16,094 bases of DNA, taken from a bacterium (GTDB taxonomy: Bacteria; JACRDZ01; JAJRWM01). Under the pieces are notes generated by a model, which was not told the DNA's origin, did not search any database, and saw only the letters and a list, made by a program, of their open reading frames with translations. The first letter of the stretch is position 1; each line of letters opens with the position of its first letter. The stretch covers positions 1 to 16,094 of the forward strand of contig JAJRWM010000151.1 of assembly GCA_024276815.1 (NCBI GenBank), read 5' to 3'. The position numbers were made by a program, and so were the translations under genes. This document shows positions 1-6,778 of the stretch, piece by piece.

Positions 1-2
1 TT

Positions 3-386
3 AACCGGGTGCGCTTCATGAACCTGTACCGCAGCGGTCCCAAGGGACTGGTGATCGGCAAAAACTGTTACCTGGGCAATGACGTCTTGTTGGACCTGGC
101 GGACGGCATCGTCCTGGGAGATAACGTCACCCTGGCTGAACGGGTGATCGTTTTGAGCCATCTAAACGTTGGCTACCAGGATCATCCGTTGCAAAATAAG
201 TTTCCCGCCTATACCAAAACCACCAGGATTGATAACGGCTGCTTTATCGGAGTTAATTCAACGATTATCGGCGGAGTCGAGATTGGCGATGAAGTGTTTG
301 TCGCCGCCGGCAGCGTCGTCACTAAAGACTTACCCGCCAAAGTCCTGGCCGCCGGCGCTCCCGCCAAAATCCTCAAACAAAAATAA
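3..386 (+). CDS. Hexapeptide-repeat (left-handed beta-helix) acyltransferase, 3' part
   Basis: The reading frame is open to the left edge of the window, so the true start probably lies outside; GTG at 9 and ATG at 18 are the first visible start codons. The 125-126 residues seen are built from hexapeptide-repeat turns (for example IGKNCYLGNDV, GVNSTIIGGVEIGDEVFVAAGSVV) and end with the usual GAPAKIL tail of the maltose/galactoside O-acetyltransferase and WbbJ-type sugar acyltransferase group. A histidine after VIVLS (about residue 51) is in the place where this family keeps its catalytic His. The likely role is transfer of an acetyl or other acyl group to a sugar during surface polysaccharide synthesis; the exact substrate cannot be read. 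The gene converges with the minus-strand lipoprotein gene, 16 nt away, and has no visible link to the cytochromes. Confidence 0.85.
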   Translation, partial: NRVRFMNLYRSGPKGLVIGKNCYLGNDVLLDLADGIVLGDNVTLAERVIVLSHLNVGYQDHPLQNKFPAYTKTTRIDNGCFIGVNSTIIGGVEIGDEVFVAAGSVVTKDLPAKVLAAGAPAKILKQK

Positions 387-402
387 GAGGATATTACTGA
401 AA

Positions 403-1860
403 CTATTCTAATACGACCCTGTTCGTAAAGAGGAACTCATCACTTGCCGGTCTATAACACATTGAAAAAGATCTTCTTGAGCTATTGCCCCAGATATCAA
501 CAGCTTGTATCCAGACAAAACGGGGTATTTGCTGGACTACGTTGGTGCTTGAATTCATACCATCAATATACTGAAGCCATCCTTGCAAAGTTTCATTTAC
601 CTTATACTCTTCCTCGCCATCATTGTACCCCAAGAGGAACCTCTCTTCCCCTAATTTCAGATTCGCGGGTATTTTTTGGATATCATCAATACTTCTTGGC
701 GGGAGATAACTGGCGTAGAGAAGAAAGTAATCAAGGTTATCTATATCGACAAGGTCTTTGGAGTAGGACCAACTTATTACAAAACTACTATTAGAATTAC
801 TGTCCGCATTTATCTTGATCATTACCGGGATTGCTTTTGGCGGAACCGTGCGTACACTAACCGGGGCAGTCCATTCACTGGTATTACCGTATTCATTAAC
901 GGTCGCGACACGGTAACTGTATTTTCCCTCCCAGTTTTGCCGGGGAACAGCCGAGGTGGTCAACTGGGTGTCATTGCCGTAAAAATCGGTGGTGTGAACC
1001 CAGGTTTTATCCCTGGTGTCAACATTAATGGAACTGCCAGCGGTAGCGGTGAAGGTCCGGCCGTCAAAGCCGGTTAAAGCGCTCCACGTAGACGCCGTGG
1101 AACTGGCCGATAAAACACCTTGCGGGTAATTGCGGAAAATCCGGTAGCCAATCGGCGAGCCGGCCTGCGGGTCTGAAGTTTTAGCCGGTTCTTCCCAGGT
1201 GATTAAAGGAGGCACGCCATCCAGGATGATCGGGTCATAATCAGCGTTACTGGCGTCTCCGTCATAGTGAGTGGAATATTCGTAAACGACATCAACCACC
1301 TGAGGATTAGCTGGATCGTCTAAAGCAATCAAGGTTTTATTGTATTGAGTAGTTGTATCCGCAGTTTTCACATCGACGTACTCGTGAAAATATAAAGGCG
1401 TATCCAAAGCAAACTCTAACTCAGCAGTGCCCACTCTGCTGTTTATCCTGTTGATCACAAAGTGATAATTGTCATCCATGAAGAAATCTGCATACTCATA
1501 TAGATAGTTGAAATCTCCATTTGAATAATGAAAATAAGGAGTCAAGGGTGTTGAACCTGTGAGCACAACATCGCTTACAGCTACCAACTCACGATCAGCG
1601 GCGAGATTGAACTGAACGCCGTAAAGATTATTGGGAAGCCTAACAATTGGTACATTGGTCGCGGTGTCGAAGGCAGTGGCGTAGCTTTGCCCGGCAACGA
1701 CCTCGACGTTAGTCGGTTTGTTGGGGGGGACAGTGTTCGACAAGACGAAACTCTTCAAGCTGGCCTGGTCAACTTCGTCAATATCGGGAACGCCGCAACC
1801 CGCAATAATCAATGTCAATATCAACAGGGCGGAAAAAAGAAAACGCTTGGTCCTCATCAT
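403..1860 (-). CDS. Lipoprotein with fibronectin type III-like domains
   Basis: 485 residues. The N-terminus has basic residues, a hydrophobic stretch and a lipobox (LIIAGC, Cys22), so it should be exported and lipid-anchored. AGGAG lies 3 nt before the first ATG and 6 nt before the second (1857); either may be used. The C-terminal two thirds looks like two Ig-fold/FN3 units: one ending in KYSYRVATVNEYGNTSEWT (about residues 320-340), a typical FN3 strand pattern, and one around the VISWSYSKD and FVWIQAVDIWGNSS segments. The N-terminal 200 residues are beta-rich and unrecognised. It lies 19 nt downstream of the other lipoprotein gene on the same strand, so the two are probably co-transcribed from the promoter at 2377-2406. 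It ends in TAG, with an in-frame TAA two codons later. I infer a surface or outer-membrane binding role; no enzymatic motif is seen. Confidence 0.85.
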   Translation of the reverse strand: MMRTKRFLFSALLILTLIIAGCGVPDIDEVDQASLKSFVLSNTVPPNKPTNVEVVAGQSYATAFDTATNVPIVRLPNNLYGVQFNLAADRELVAVSDVVLTGSTPLTPYFHYSNGDFNYLYEYADFFMDDNYHFVINRINSRVGTAELEFALDTPLYFHEYVDVKTADTTTQYNKTLIALDDPANPQVVDVVYEYSTHYDGDASNADYDPIILDGVPPLITWEEPAKTSDPQAGSPIGYRIFRNYPQGVLSASSTASTWSALTGFDGRTFTATAGSSINVDTRDKTWVHTTDFYGNDTQLTTSAVPRQNWEGKYSYRVATVNEYGNTSEWTAPVSVRTVPPKAIPVMIKINADSNSNSSFVISWSYSKDLVDIDNLDYFLLYASYLPPRSIDDIQKIPANLKLGEERFLLGYNDGEEEYKVNETLQGWLQYIDGMNSSTNVVQQIPRFVWIQAVDIWGNSSRRSFSMCYRPASDEFLFTNRVVLE

Positions 1861-1879
1861 AATCTCCTATTTTAATAAT

Positions 1880-2287
1880 TTAGTTCAGGTAATCAAAGCT
1901 AATTGTCTTGACAGTGGTCGTGAACCCGTCCTTAATGACAATAGTCGCCGATTTTTCGGTGCCGGGAACCGCGTCATGCGTATAGAGGAGGATGGCGGAG
2001 GCGCTTTTCGCCAGACTGCCGACCCGGAAACGGATCGCGAAAGAATAGACCCCGTTGCTGTCCGTGTACGCGCTTTCCAGAGAGTTTTGCACTTCCACCC
2101 GGCAATCAGACAAGGGCATTCTCATGCCGGTCAAGCGGTCCTGATAAAGCACCCGGCCTTCAACCTTGGCTTCGCCAATCGTCGGGCCGGCAAAGGGGTT
2201 GATGCAACCGCCCATTAATCCAAACGAAAAAACAACTGTTGCCAAAGCGGTAAAAATCTTAGCACGCAAACCAACTCTTCTATACAT
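1880..2287 (-). CDS. Small lipoprotein with carboxypeptidase-regulatory-like beta domain
   Basis: 135 residues from the ATG at 2287. This start is preferred over ATG 2305 because AGGTAG lies at a usable distance upstream, while nothing like a ribosome site precedes 2305; it also gives a compact MYRR signal. Residues 1-28 form a lipoprotein signal ending LMGGC (Cys28; Met at -3 is slightly unusual). The rest (GEAKVEGRVLYQD, PLSDCRVEVQ, AYTDSNGVYSF) matches the strand pattern of the CarboxypepD_reg/Cna-B-like fold, a small beta-sandwich common in surface proteins of Gram-negative bacteria. It is first in a two-gene minus-strand unit with the FN3 lipoprotein. No enzymatic residues are visible; a structural or adhesive role at the outer membrane is an inference. 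Confidence 0.8.
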   Translation of the reverse strand: MYRRVGLRAKIFTALATVVFSFGLMGGCINPFAGPTIGEAKVEGRVLYQDRLTGMRMPLSDCRVEVQNSLESAYTDSNGVYSFAIRFRVGSLAKSASAILLYTHDAVPGTEKSATIVIKDGFTTTVKTISFDYLN

Positions 2288-2376
2288 TTTCACTCTACCT
2301 AACATGATGACTTTTTGCGTTTTATGTAATAATCGGATACTTAAAAGATTGACATAACCCTATTACGTATCGACAG

Positions 2377-2406
2377 ATGATAGCACTAAAAAATATTTGC
2401 TGTCAA
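2377..2406 (-). promoter_or_regulatory. Sigma70-type promoter for the two minus-strand lipoprotein genes
   Basis: On the minus strand the sequence reads TTGACA (perfect -35, plus-strand 2401-2406), an 18-nt spacer, then TATCAT (5 of 6 matches to the -10, plus-strand 2377-2382). Transcription would begin near 2370, giving a leader of about 80 nt before the ATG at 2287. Confidence 0.6.
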
Positions 2407-2412
2407 GGAAAA

Positions 2413-2455
2413 AAAGCGCGGCCTGATACAGGTAGTGTACCCGCTTTATTAAGCG
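2413..2455. repeat. Overlapping alternative hairpins
   Basis: CGCTTT at 2442-2447 can pair with AAAGCG at 2413-2418, enclosing a small CCTG-ATA-CAGG hairpin. Alternatively CGCTT at 2442-2446 can pair with AAGCG at 2451-2455 across a TATT loop. Read on the minus strand, the longer stem is followed by a run of seven T and could terminate transcription there. No transcript crossing it is known from the sequence, so its role is open. Confidence 0.3.
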
Positions 2456-2564
2456 TCTGAAAGGCGGGAGTATGAGCCGGCTGGCCGTTTTGCTTCCCTG
2501 GTTTCTGTGGCGGAGGACGGAGATGCGGCGCTACCTGTTTTCGGGGCGTCCGGGAGCGGAAATT

Positions 2565-2596
2565 ATACCAAGATAAAGCAAAACGGAGCTTGGTAT
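2565..2596. repeat. Inverted repeat ATACCAAG-N16-CTTGGTAT
   Basis: Two perfect 8-bp arms (2565-2572 and 2589-2596) are separated by 16 nt, so arm centres lie 24 nt apart, a little over two helical turns. It sits about 85 nt upstream of the -35 box at 2682, a plausible position for a dimeric activator or repressor site. It may also be chance; no regulator gene is present in the window. Confidence 0.3.
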
Positions 2597-2681
2597 CAAT
2601 GTTTGGCCGGCCGGCGAAGAGCATAAAACTTAACTGAATGAGATGATTCCTGAATAAGGCGCGGATAAGGTGATTTTGTGC

Positions 2682-2710
2682 TTGACAATTTGACGCAGAA
2701 AATAAATAAT
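2682..2710 (+). promoter_or_regulatory. Sigma70-type promoter for the first cytochrome block
   Basis: TTGACA at 2682-2687 is a perfect -35 box. A 17-nt spacer leads to AATAAT at 2705-2710 (5 of 6 matches to TATAAT). Transcription should begin near 2717, leaving a leader of about 84 nt before the ATG at 2801. The genes from 2801 to 6457 are tightly spaced and should all be read from here. Confidence 0.65.
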
Positions 2711-2800
2711 AATAAGCGTTCATCATACAATTCCGGAAATCGCAAGGGCAAAGGCGTATGCTGTCCTTTAATAAAATCGCTTGAAAGGAAGAAAGGATTT

Positions 2801-4468
2801 ATGAAAAAGATTCGGGCCTTGATATATCTTCTTTGCTTAATCGTTCTTGTGGTGTCACCGATTCGCGCTGATGAAATTCTGGAGATCAAAGTCCCCAACA
2901 CGAGTGTCATAGTTGATAAAGGGGAAATCGGAATTATCGGTGTGGTCAGCGATAACACCATAACGGAAGTAGACCTTTACGTTAATGAAACTTTTAAAGA
3001 AAAAGTTCCCGTTAACAGCGAGACGTTTTACAGCCTTTTGCAGTTGGAAGAAGGTCTGAATATGGTCCAGGTCACGACCAGCGGTCAGCAGTCCAATAAG
3101 GTTGAAATCTTTTACGAGACCGGCGACACTCAGGTACCTGCCGCTTATCGTAACTCTTTCAAGAATTACCATATGCATGAGACTCTGGCCGGGGTTGACC
3201 AGTGCGAGAGTTGCCATGATCTGGAGAGCGGGGACTTCCAGCGTTTGAGCCGGGGCGAAATCGAATGTTCAACCGAGGCCTGCCACGCGACCAAGAACTC
3301 GGATATGGCTGAATATGTTCACGGCCCGGTAGGCGCCGGCGCCTGTATCGCCTGCCATAACCCTCATGGTTCATTAAATCCTTATGAGCTGAATCTTACC
3401 GGAAGCCCGCTGTGCTACCGATGTCACACCGACAAAGAGATGGCATTCGCGCAGGATTTCATCCATGGTCCGGTGGGCGGCGGCGATTGTGTCGCTTGTC
3501 ATGACCCCCATGGTTCGGAGAACAAGTTCCAGCTTCGCGCTTTGGGCAGTCAGCTTTGTTTTATGTGTCATAAAAACAACAAGACTATCGGCAAGTTTGT
3601 GCACGGCCCGGTCGCGGCTAATGACTGTAACGTCTGCCATAATCCTCATGGTTCCGAGAACAAGTACCAGTTGGAACAACCGGGGGCCGACCTGTGTTTC
3701 ATGTGTCATGAGGCGAAAATGGAACTCATGACCAAGGAATATGTTCACAAACCGGTGAGCGAAGGCAAGTGTACCGCTTGTCACGATCCTCATAACGCTG
3801 ACTTCCAGTTTATGTTGCGCAAGCCCGTGCCGGACCTTTGTTATAGCTGTCATACGGATAAAAAAGAGAAGTTTGACGCCAAGTATCCTCATCCGCCGGT
3901 GAAGGAAGGCCGCTGTCCTGAATGCCATAATTCACACGCTTCGGATGTTAAGTTCCAGTTGCGGGAAGAAGGCTCCGCCCTTTGTTTCAGTTGTCATGAA
4001 AACAAGAAGGAAGAGTTTAACTCCAAAAAGTATCAGCATGGGCCGGTTATCCAGGGAGACTGTGTCGCCTGCCATAATCCTCATGGTTCCGAAAATCCTA
4101 AAATCCTGTGGAAATATTTTCCGTCGGAGTTTTATACGCCTTTCGCGGTTGAAAAATACGAGCTGTGTTTCGGTTGCCATCAGAAAACGCTGGTGCTGGA
4201 TAAATACACCTCAACCTTGACCGATTTCCGCCGGGGCAACCAGAACCTGCATTTCCTGCATGTCAACCGGGAAAAAGGGCGGACTTGCCGGGCCTGCCAT
4301 CAGGTGCACGCTTCCAACCAGGAAAAACACATCAGAAGCGAAGTGCCGTTCAGCAAGACCTGGATGTATCAGATCCGCTACACCAAGAAGGAGAACGGCG
4401 GACGTGGTGTGGTTGGTTGTCACAAGCCCCAGGAGTACAGCCGGGAACAAAGCGGCGGTGGTGATTGA
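2801..4468 (+). CDS. Exported 15-haem cytochrome c, Ig-like domain plus doubled-CXXCH repeats
   Basis: 555 residues from ATG 2801, chosen because AAGGAAGAAAGG precedes it and the signal peptide (MKKIRALIYLLCLIV..., cleaved near residue 23) starts there. The upstream in-frame extension to 2678 overlaps the promoter and looks non-coding. Residues 24-105 form a small Ig-like beta domain. From residue 135 there are 14 CXXCH motifs and one CX4CH (Cys156-His162). They alternate as CXXCHxxH (the xxH mostly NPHG or DPHG) and CXXCH, the Paired_CXXCH pattern; the xxH and HGPV histidines are likely distal haem ligands. Six units of 46-49 residues start at His174, 222, 268, 316, 364 and 413. A sixteenth motif at 535-541 has Arg where the first Cys would be. 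Role: periplasmic or outer-surface electron transfer in anaerobic respiration (inferred). First gene of a block; the next gene begins 2 nt after its stop. Confidence 0.93.
   Translation: MKKIRALIYLLCLIVLVVSPIRADEILEIKVPNTSVIVDKGEIGIIGVVSDNTITEVDLYVNETFKEKVPVNSETFYSLLQLEEGLNMVQVTTSGQQSNKVEIFYETGDTQVPAAYRNSFKNYHMHETLAGVDQCESCHDLESGDFQRLSRGEIECSTEACHATKNSDMAEYVHGPVGAGACIACHNPHGSLNPYELNLTGSPLCYRCHTDKEMAFAQDFIHGPVGGGDCVACHDPHGSENKFQLRALGSQLCFMCHKNNKTIGKFVHGPVAANDCNVCHNPHGSENKYQLEQPGADLCFMCHEAKMELMTKEYVHKPVSEGKCTACHDPHNADFQFMLRKPVPDLCYSCHTDKKEKFDAKYPHPPVKEGRCPECHNSHASDVKFQLREEGSALCFSCHENKKEEFNSKKYQHGPVIQGDCVACHNPHGSENPKILWKYFPSEFYTPFAVEKYELCFGCHQKTLVLDKYTSTLTDFRRGNQNLHFLHVNREKGRTCRACHQVHASNQEKHIRSEVPFSKTWMYQIRYTKKENGGRGVVGCHKPQEYSREQSGGGD
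3320..4180 (+). repeat. Coding tandem repeat: six diheme units of 46-49 residues
   Basis: Within the 15-haem protein, units starting at the His of H-x-P-V (residues 174, 222, 268, 316, 364, 413) follow one another at 48, 46, 48, 48 and 49 residues. Each contains CXXCH-xxH and, about 20 residues later, a second CXXCH preceded by a hydrophobic-Cys pair such as LCF; the last is stretched. The nucleotide copies share stretches such as CATAATCCTCATGGTTCCGA. This is protein-level duplication, not a CRISPR array. Confidence 0.8.
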
Positions 4469-4470
4469 TT

Positions 4471-5724
4471 ATGAAAGGGGAAAAGGGATTCGTTCTCTCC
4501 TTTGGCGGTAAAATACTGCCCCTGATCTTCGGGGCGGTGTTCACCGCGGCGGTCATCCATACACTTTACCTGCCGGCTCAGGCCCAGGCTTTCAAGCGGG
4601 TGAAAGAGGGGCAGAAAGCGCCGGCTTTCACCATGAAGACGCCTGAGGGCGTCCCGTTAAGCGTCAAGGATTACTCCGGTAAAATCCTGGTGGTCTGTTT
4701 CTGGAAGTTTGGCGATAAAAGTGAAGCGGAACTGGTCGTTCTCCAGCAAATTTATAACAAATATAAAGACAAGAACCTGGAAATCCTGGCCGTATATATT
4801 CCTGAAAGCGATGAAAACGTCGCTGACAAGGAAGTTGAGGCAATCAACAAGCTGTTTGTTGAAAAGGGGTTGCAATACACGGTTTTAATCGACGAAGGGA
4901 TGAAAGTCTTCAGCGAATATGGCGTTATCACCATGCCCAGCTTGGCTATTATCGATAAAGGAGGGAAGGTTGCCAGCATCTATTCCGGTTTCCCCCGGTT
5001 TGGCGGCGACAAAAAAGTCTCGGAGTTGGTGGAAAGCGCTCTGGGGATAGCCAAAAAGGTTGTCAGGAAGAAGAAAAAAGGTTACCGGCAGAAAGGCCGG
5101 GCCGGTTTCCATTATAAATTTGGTCTGAGATTTTACCGGTTGGGCTTTATGAAGAAAGCGGAAGACAAGTTGAAAGCGGCGTTGCTCGCTGATCCTGATT
5201 ATCCCGCCGCCCATTTGTTGCTGGCCAAGGTATACGTGGAGCAAAAGAAAAAAGACGACGCCATGCTCGAATATAATCTGGCAATTGCCGCGGATGAGAA
5301 GAATCTTGATTTGCATATCGAGTACGGTAAATTCGCTATCGCGAACGGTATGTATGATGAAGCGTTGGCGGAGTTTGAGATGGTGAAGAAGTTAAAGCCG
5401 GCTTCGGGAGCAGGTGATTTCGGCCTGGGGCAGCTTTATCTGGCGCAAGGGAAAAACGAAGAAGCTCTGAAGTATTTTCAGGCCGCTATTAATACCTATA
5501 CCGGAAAAGGCGGCGCAAAAAAAGCCAGTATTTTTGATTTGCGCAAGCGAAGTAAAGCCCGGAAGGGCAACCCCGATTTGGGGCCGGCCTATTACGGGTT
5601 GGCGCAGGCCCAGCTTAGGCTGAACAAAAAAGATGAGGCGATCGTTAGTTTCCAGGAAGCGATTAAAAGCTATCAAAAAGCTATTGATAAAATAAAGAAA
5701 GATGTCAGTACAGAGGAAGATTGA
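4471..5724 (+). CDS. Exported thioredoxin-fold (AhpC/TSA-like) protein with C-terminal TPRs, redox cysteines absent
   Basis: 417 residues from ATG 4471; a TTG two codons earlier overlaps the upstream stop and is less likely. Residues 1-40 are a signal peptide or anchor (hydrophobic to LPAQAQA). Residues 43-190 follow the TlpA/AhpC-TSA fold: GQKAPAFTMKTPEG, then KILVVCFWKFG, the ITMPS cis-proline loop (about residue 156) and a closing SELVESALG helix. The active site that normally reads WCxxC is FWKFGDKSEAE, with no CxxC or peroxidatic Cys; the only nearby Cys (76) is in the beta-strand before the site. A Lys/Arg-rich linker (about 196-210) leads to TPR helices (about 211-415; e.g. AHLLLAKVYVEQKKKDDAMLEY). 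It lies between two cytochrome genes (2 nt and 4 nt gaps), so it is probably translationally coupled. I infer a non-catalytic scaffold or assembly partner for the cytochromes; direct evidence is lacking. Confidence 0.88.
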   Translation: MKGEKGFVLSFGGKILPLIFGAVFTAAVIHTLYLPAQAQAFKRVKEGQKAPAFTMKTPEGVPLSVKDYSGKILVVCFWKFGDKSEAELVVLQQIYNKYKDKNLEILAVYIPESDENVADKEVEAINKLFVEKGLQYTVLIDEGMKVFSEYGVITMPSLAIIDKGGKVASIYSGFPRFGGDKKVSELVESALGIAKKVVRKKKKGYRQKGRAGFHYKFGLRFYRLGFMKKAEDKLKAALLADPDYPAAHLLLAKVYVEQKKKDDAMLEYNLAIAADEKNLDLHIEYGKFAIANGMYDEALAEFEMVKKLKPASGAGDFGLGQLYLAQGKNEEALKYFQAAINTYTGKGGAKKASIFDLRKRSKARKGNPDLGPAYYGLAQAQLRLNKKDEAIVSFQEAIKSYQKAIDKIKKDVSTEED

Positions 5725-5728
5725 GGTT

Positions 5729-6457
5729 ATGAAGTATTTGGTTGTTGCAGTTGGTTGCGCGTTGTTGTTTTGCAGTGTTATGGTTAACGCTCAAAAGAAG
5801 AAAATTTCTGTGAGCCCACCCGATAAGAGCTTGGTAAGTGAAGCTGAGGTGCTAGTCATGGTTGGTGGGGAAGATGTGAATCAGGATAGTGTTGATATCA
5901 AGCTCAATAACGTCGATTTGCGCGATAAAGTTCGTTATCTGGGCAGCATGGCTTACGTCGCGCTGACCTTAAACAAAGGGGAAAACCGTTTGCTTGTTAT
6001 GAACAATGGGCAAGTCGAGAAACAGTTGACTTACCTTTTCCAGGAGAATGAGCCGCCGCCGAAAGGCTATACCAGGTTTATCTTTCATGACGCTTTCCTG
6101 AACAGTGGTTGCGGGGACTGTCATGATCTGGAGATGAAACCGTTTGATTACAAGAATATCGTTTACTCTGAGGAAGCGATCAGTTTATGTCTCGAATGTC
6201 ATGATGACCGCTTGCAGGCCAAATATATTCATGGCCCGGTTGGGGCCGGCATCTGTACGCCGTGTCACGATCCGCATGGTAATGAGCGGCAGTTTCTTTT
6301 GACCAGAAAAGGCAACAGCTTGTGCGAAATCTGCCACGAAAAAGAACGGATTCAGAAACACTTGACGAAATTGCAGGAGACTAAAGCGGGGTCATCCACA
6401 AGTTGTCTGGATTGTCATGACCCACACGGCACGGAGAAAAAGTTCCATCTGAAATAG
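5729..6457 (+). CDS. Exported 5-haem cytochrome c, Ig-like domain plus doubled-CXXCH
   Basis: 242 residues from ATG 5729 (GAGG just upstream; the in-frame ATG at 5702 lies inside the preceding gene and would spoil the signal peptide). Signal peptide about residues 1-21, then an Ig-like domain (25-105) equivalent to that of the 15-haem protein. Haem motifs: CGDCH 128-132, CLECH 154-158, CTPCH 176-180 with DPHG, CEICH 199-203, CLDCH 226-230 with DPHG. Two full diheme pairs are followed by a lone CXXCHxxH, and the protein stops 12 residues after it (FHLK, TAG), where its paralogue continues to the partner motif. It is therefore either a short natural form or a C-terminally truncated one. Role as periplasmic electron carrier is inferred. 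It sits 4 nt after the redoxin-TPR gene. Confidence 0.92.
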   Translation: MKYLVVAVGCALLFCSVMVNAQKKKISVSPPDKSLVSEAEVLVMVGGEDVNQDSVDIKLNNVDLRDKVRYLGSMAYVALTLNKGENRLLVMNNGQVEKQLTYLFQENEPPPKGYTRFIFHDAFLNSGCGDCHDLEMKPFDYKNIVYSEEAISLCLECHDDRLQAKYIHGPVGAGICTPCHDPHGNERQFLLTRKGNSLCEICHEKERIQKHLTKLQETKAGSSTSCLDCHDPHGTEKKFHLK

Positions 6458-6574
6458 GCCAGGTTTCGCCGGTTTGCCGTCCGCCGTTCAGATGAAAACA
6501 GCAAGGTTGTATCTTGGCGGCATAATGAATTGTGCCTTATCTCTACGGGATAGCATTAGTTGTTTGGGCGATAG

Positions 6575-6715
6575 ATGATGAAAACGCGGTATAAGCGCTG
6601 TATCTCTTTTTGGTTTTTGCTCAATTTTGCCGTTTTTACGCTTGGCTCTTATCAATACTGTTCCGCTGGTGAGAAAAAGCAGTTAGAGCGGAGCGTTGAG
6701 ACTTTGGCCGGGTAG
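6575..6715 (+). pseudogene. Detached signal-peptide portion of the 10-haem cytochrome, ended by in-frame TAG
   Basis: ATGATG at 6575-6580 opens a 46-codon frame encoding a clear signal peptide (basic MMKTRYKRC, hydrophobic FWFLLNFAVFTLG, likely cleavage after CSA) followed by a charged linker. TAG at 6713-6715 ends it. The same frame continues without another stop for 21 codons to ATG 6779 and on through the haem-binding frame to 7957. The two pieces together give exactly the plan of the two paralogues upstream (signal, linker, Ig-like, haems), so this is the true N-terminus. Cause unknown: nonsense mutation, readthrough, or a sequence error. Confidence 0.75.
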
Positions 6716-6778
6716 GATTCAGGCAATCAAGCCGGGGAAGTCCCGGCCGAGACGTATCCGCCGGATGTTGTCCGTAAA

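Larger units (their letters stand above)
2288..2800. other. Divergent intergenic regulatory region
   Basis: This 513-nt gap separates the minus-strand lipoprotein pair from the plus-strand cytochrome block. I see outward-facing promoters at both ends (2377-2406 minus, 2682-2710 plus), a hairpin cluster at 2413-2455, and an 8-bp inverted repeat at 2565-2596. The 2460-2640 part has short open frames only; none has a convincing ribosome site or recognisable protein. The leader of the right-hand transcript (about 2717-2800) shows no known riboswitch motif. Confidence 0.6.

Noticed and set aside
2472-2576. 34-codon plus-strand frame in the divergent region
   Set aside because: The GGGAG before its ATG is too close to act as a ribosome site and the peptide is not recognisable; it also has no promoter of its own.
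2711-2800. Cyclic-dinucleotide (GEMM-I) riboswitch in the leader of the first cytochrome gene
   Set aside because: CGCAAGGGCAAAGG recalls part of the GEMM core, and such riboswitches do precede cytochrome genes in Geobacter. The second conserved block and the paired stems are missing and there is too little room before the start codon.
3320-4180. Regularly spaced near-identical DNA stretches as a CRISPR array
   Set aside because: The spacing of about 140 nt and the content correspond to repeated haem-binding units inside one intact reading frame.
6713-6715. TAG as a genome-wide sense codon (pyrrolysine or code change)
   Set aside because: TAG terminates five of the twelve genes here at natural ends (403-405, 6455-6457, 9646-9648, 14814-14816, 15863-15865). 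Reading through them adds only short unrelated tails, so TAG is an ordinary stop in this genome.
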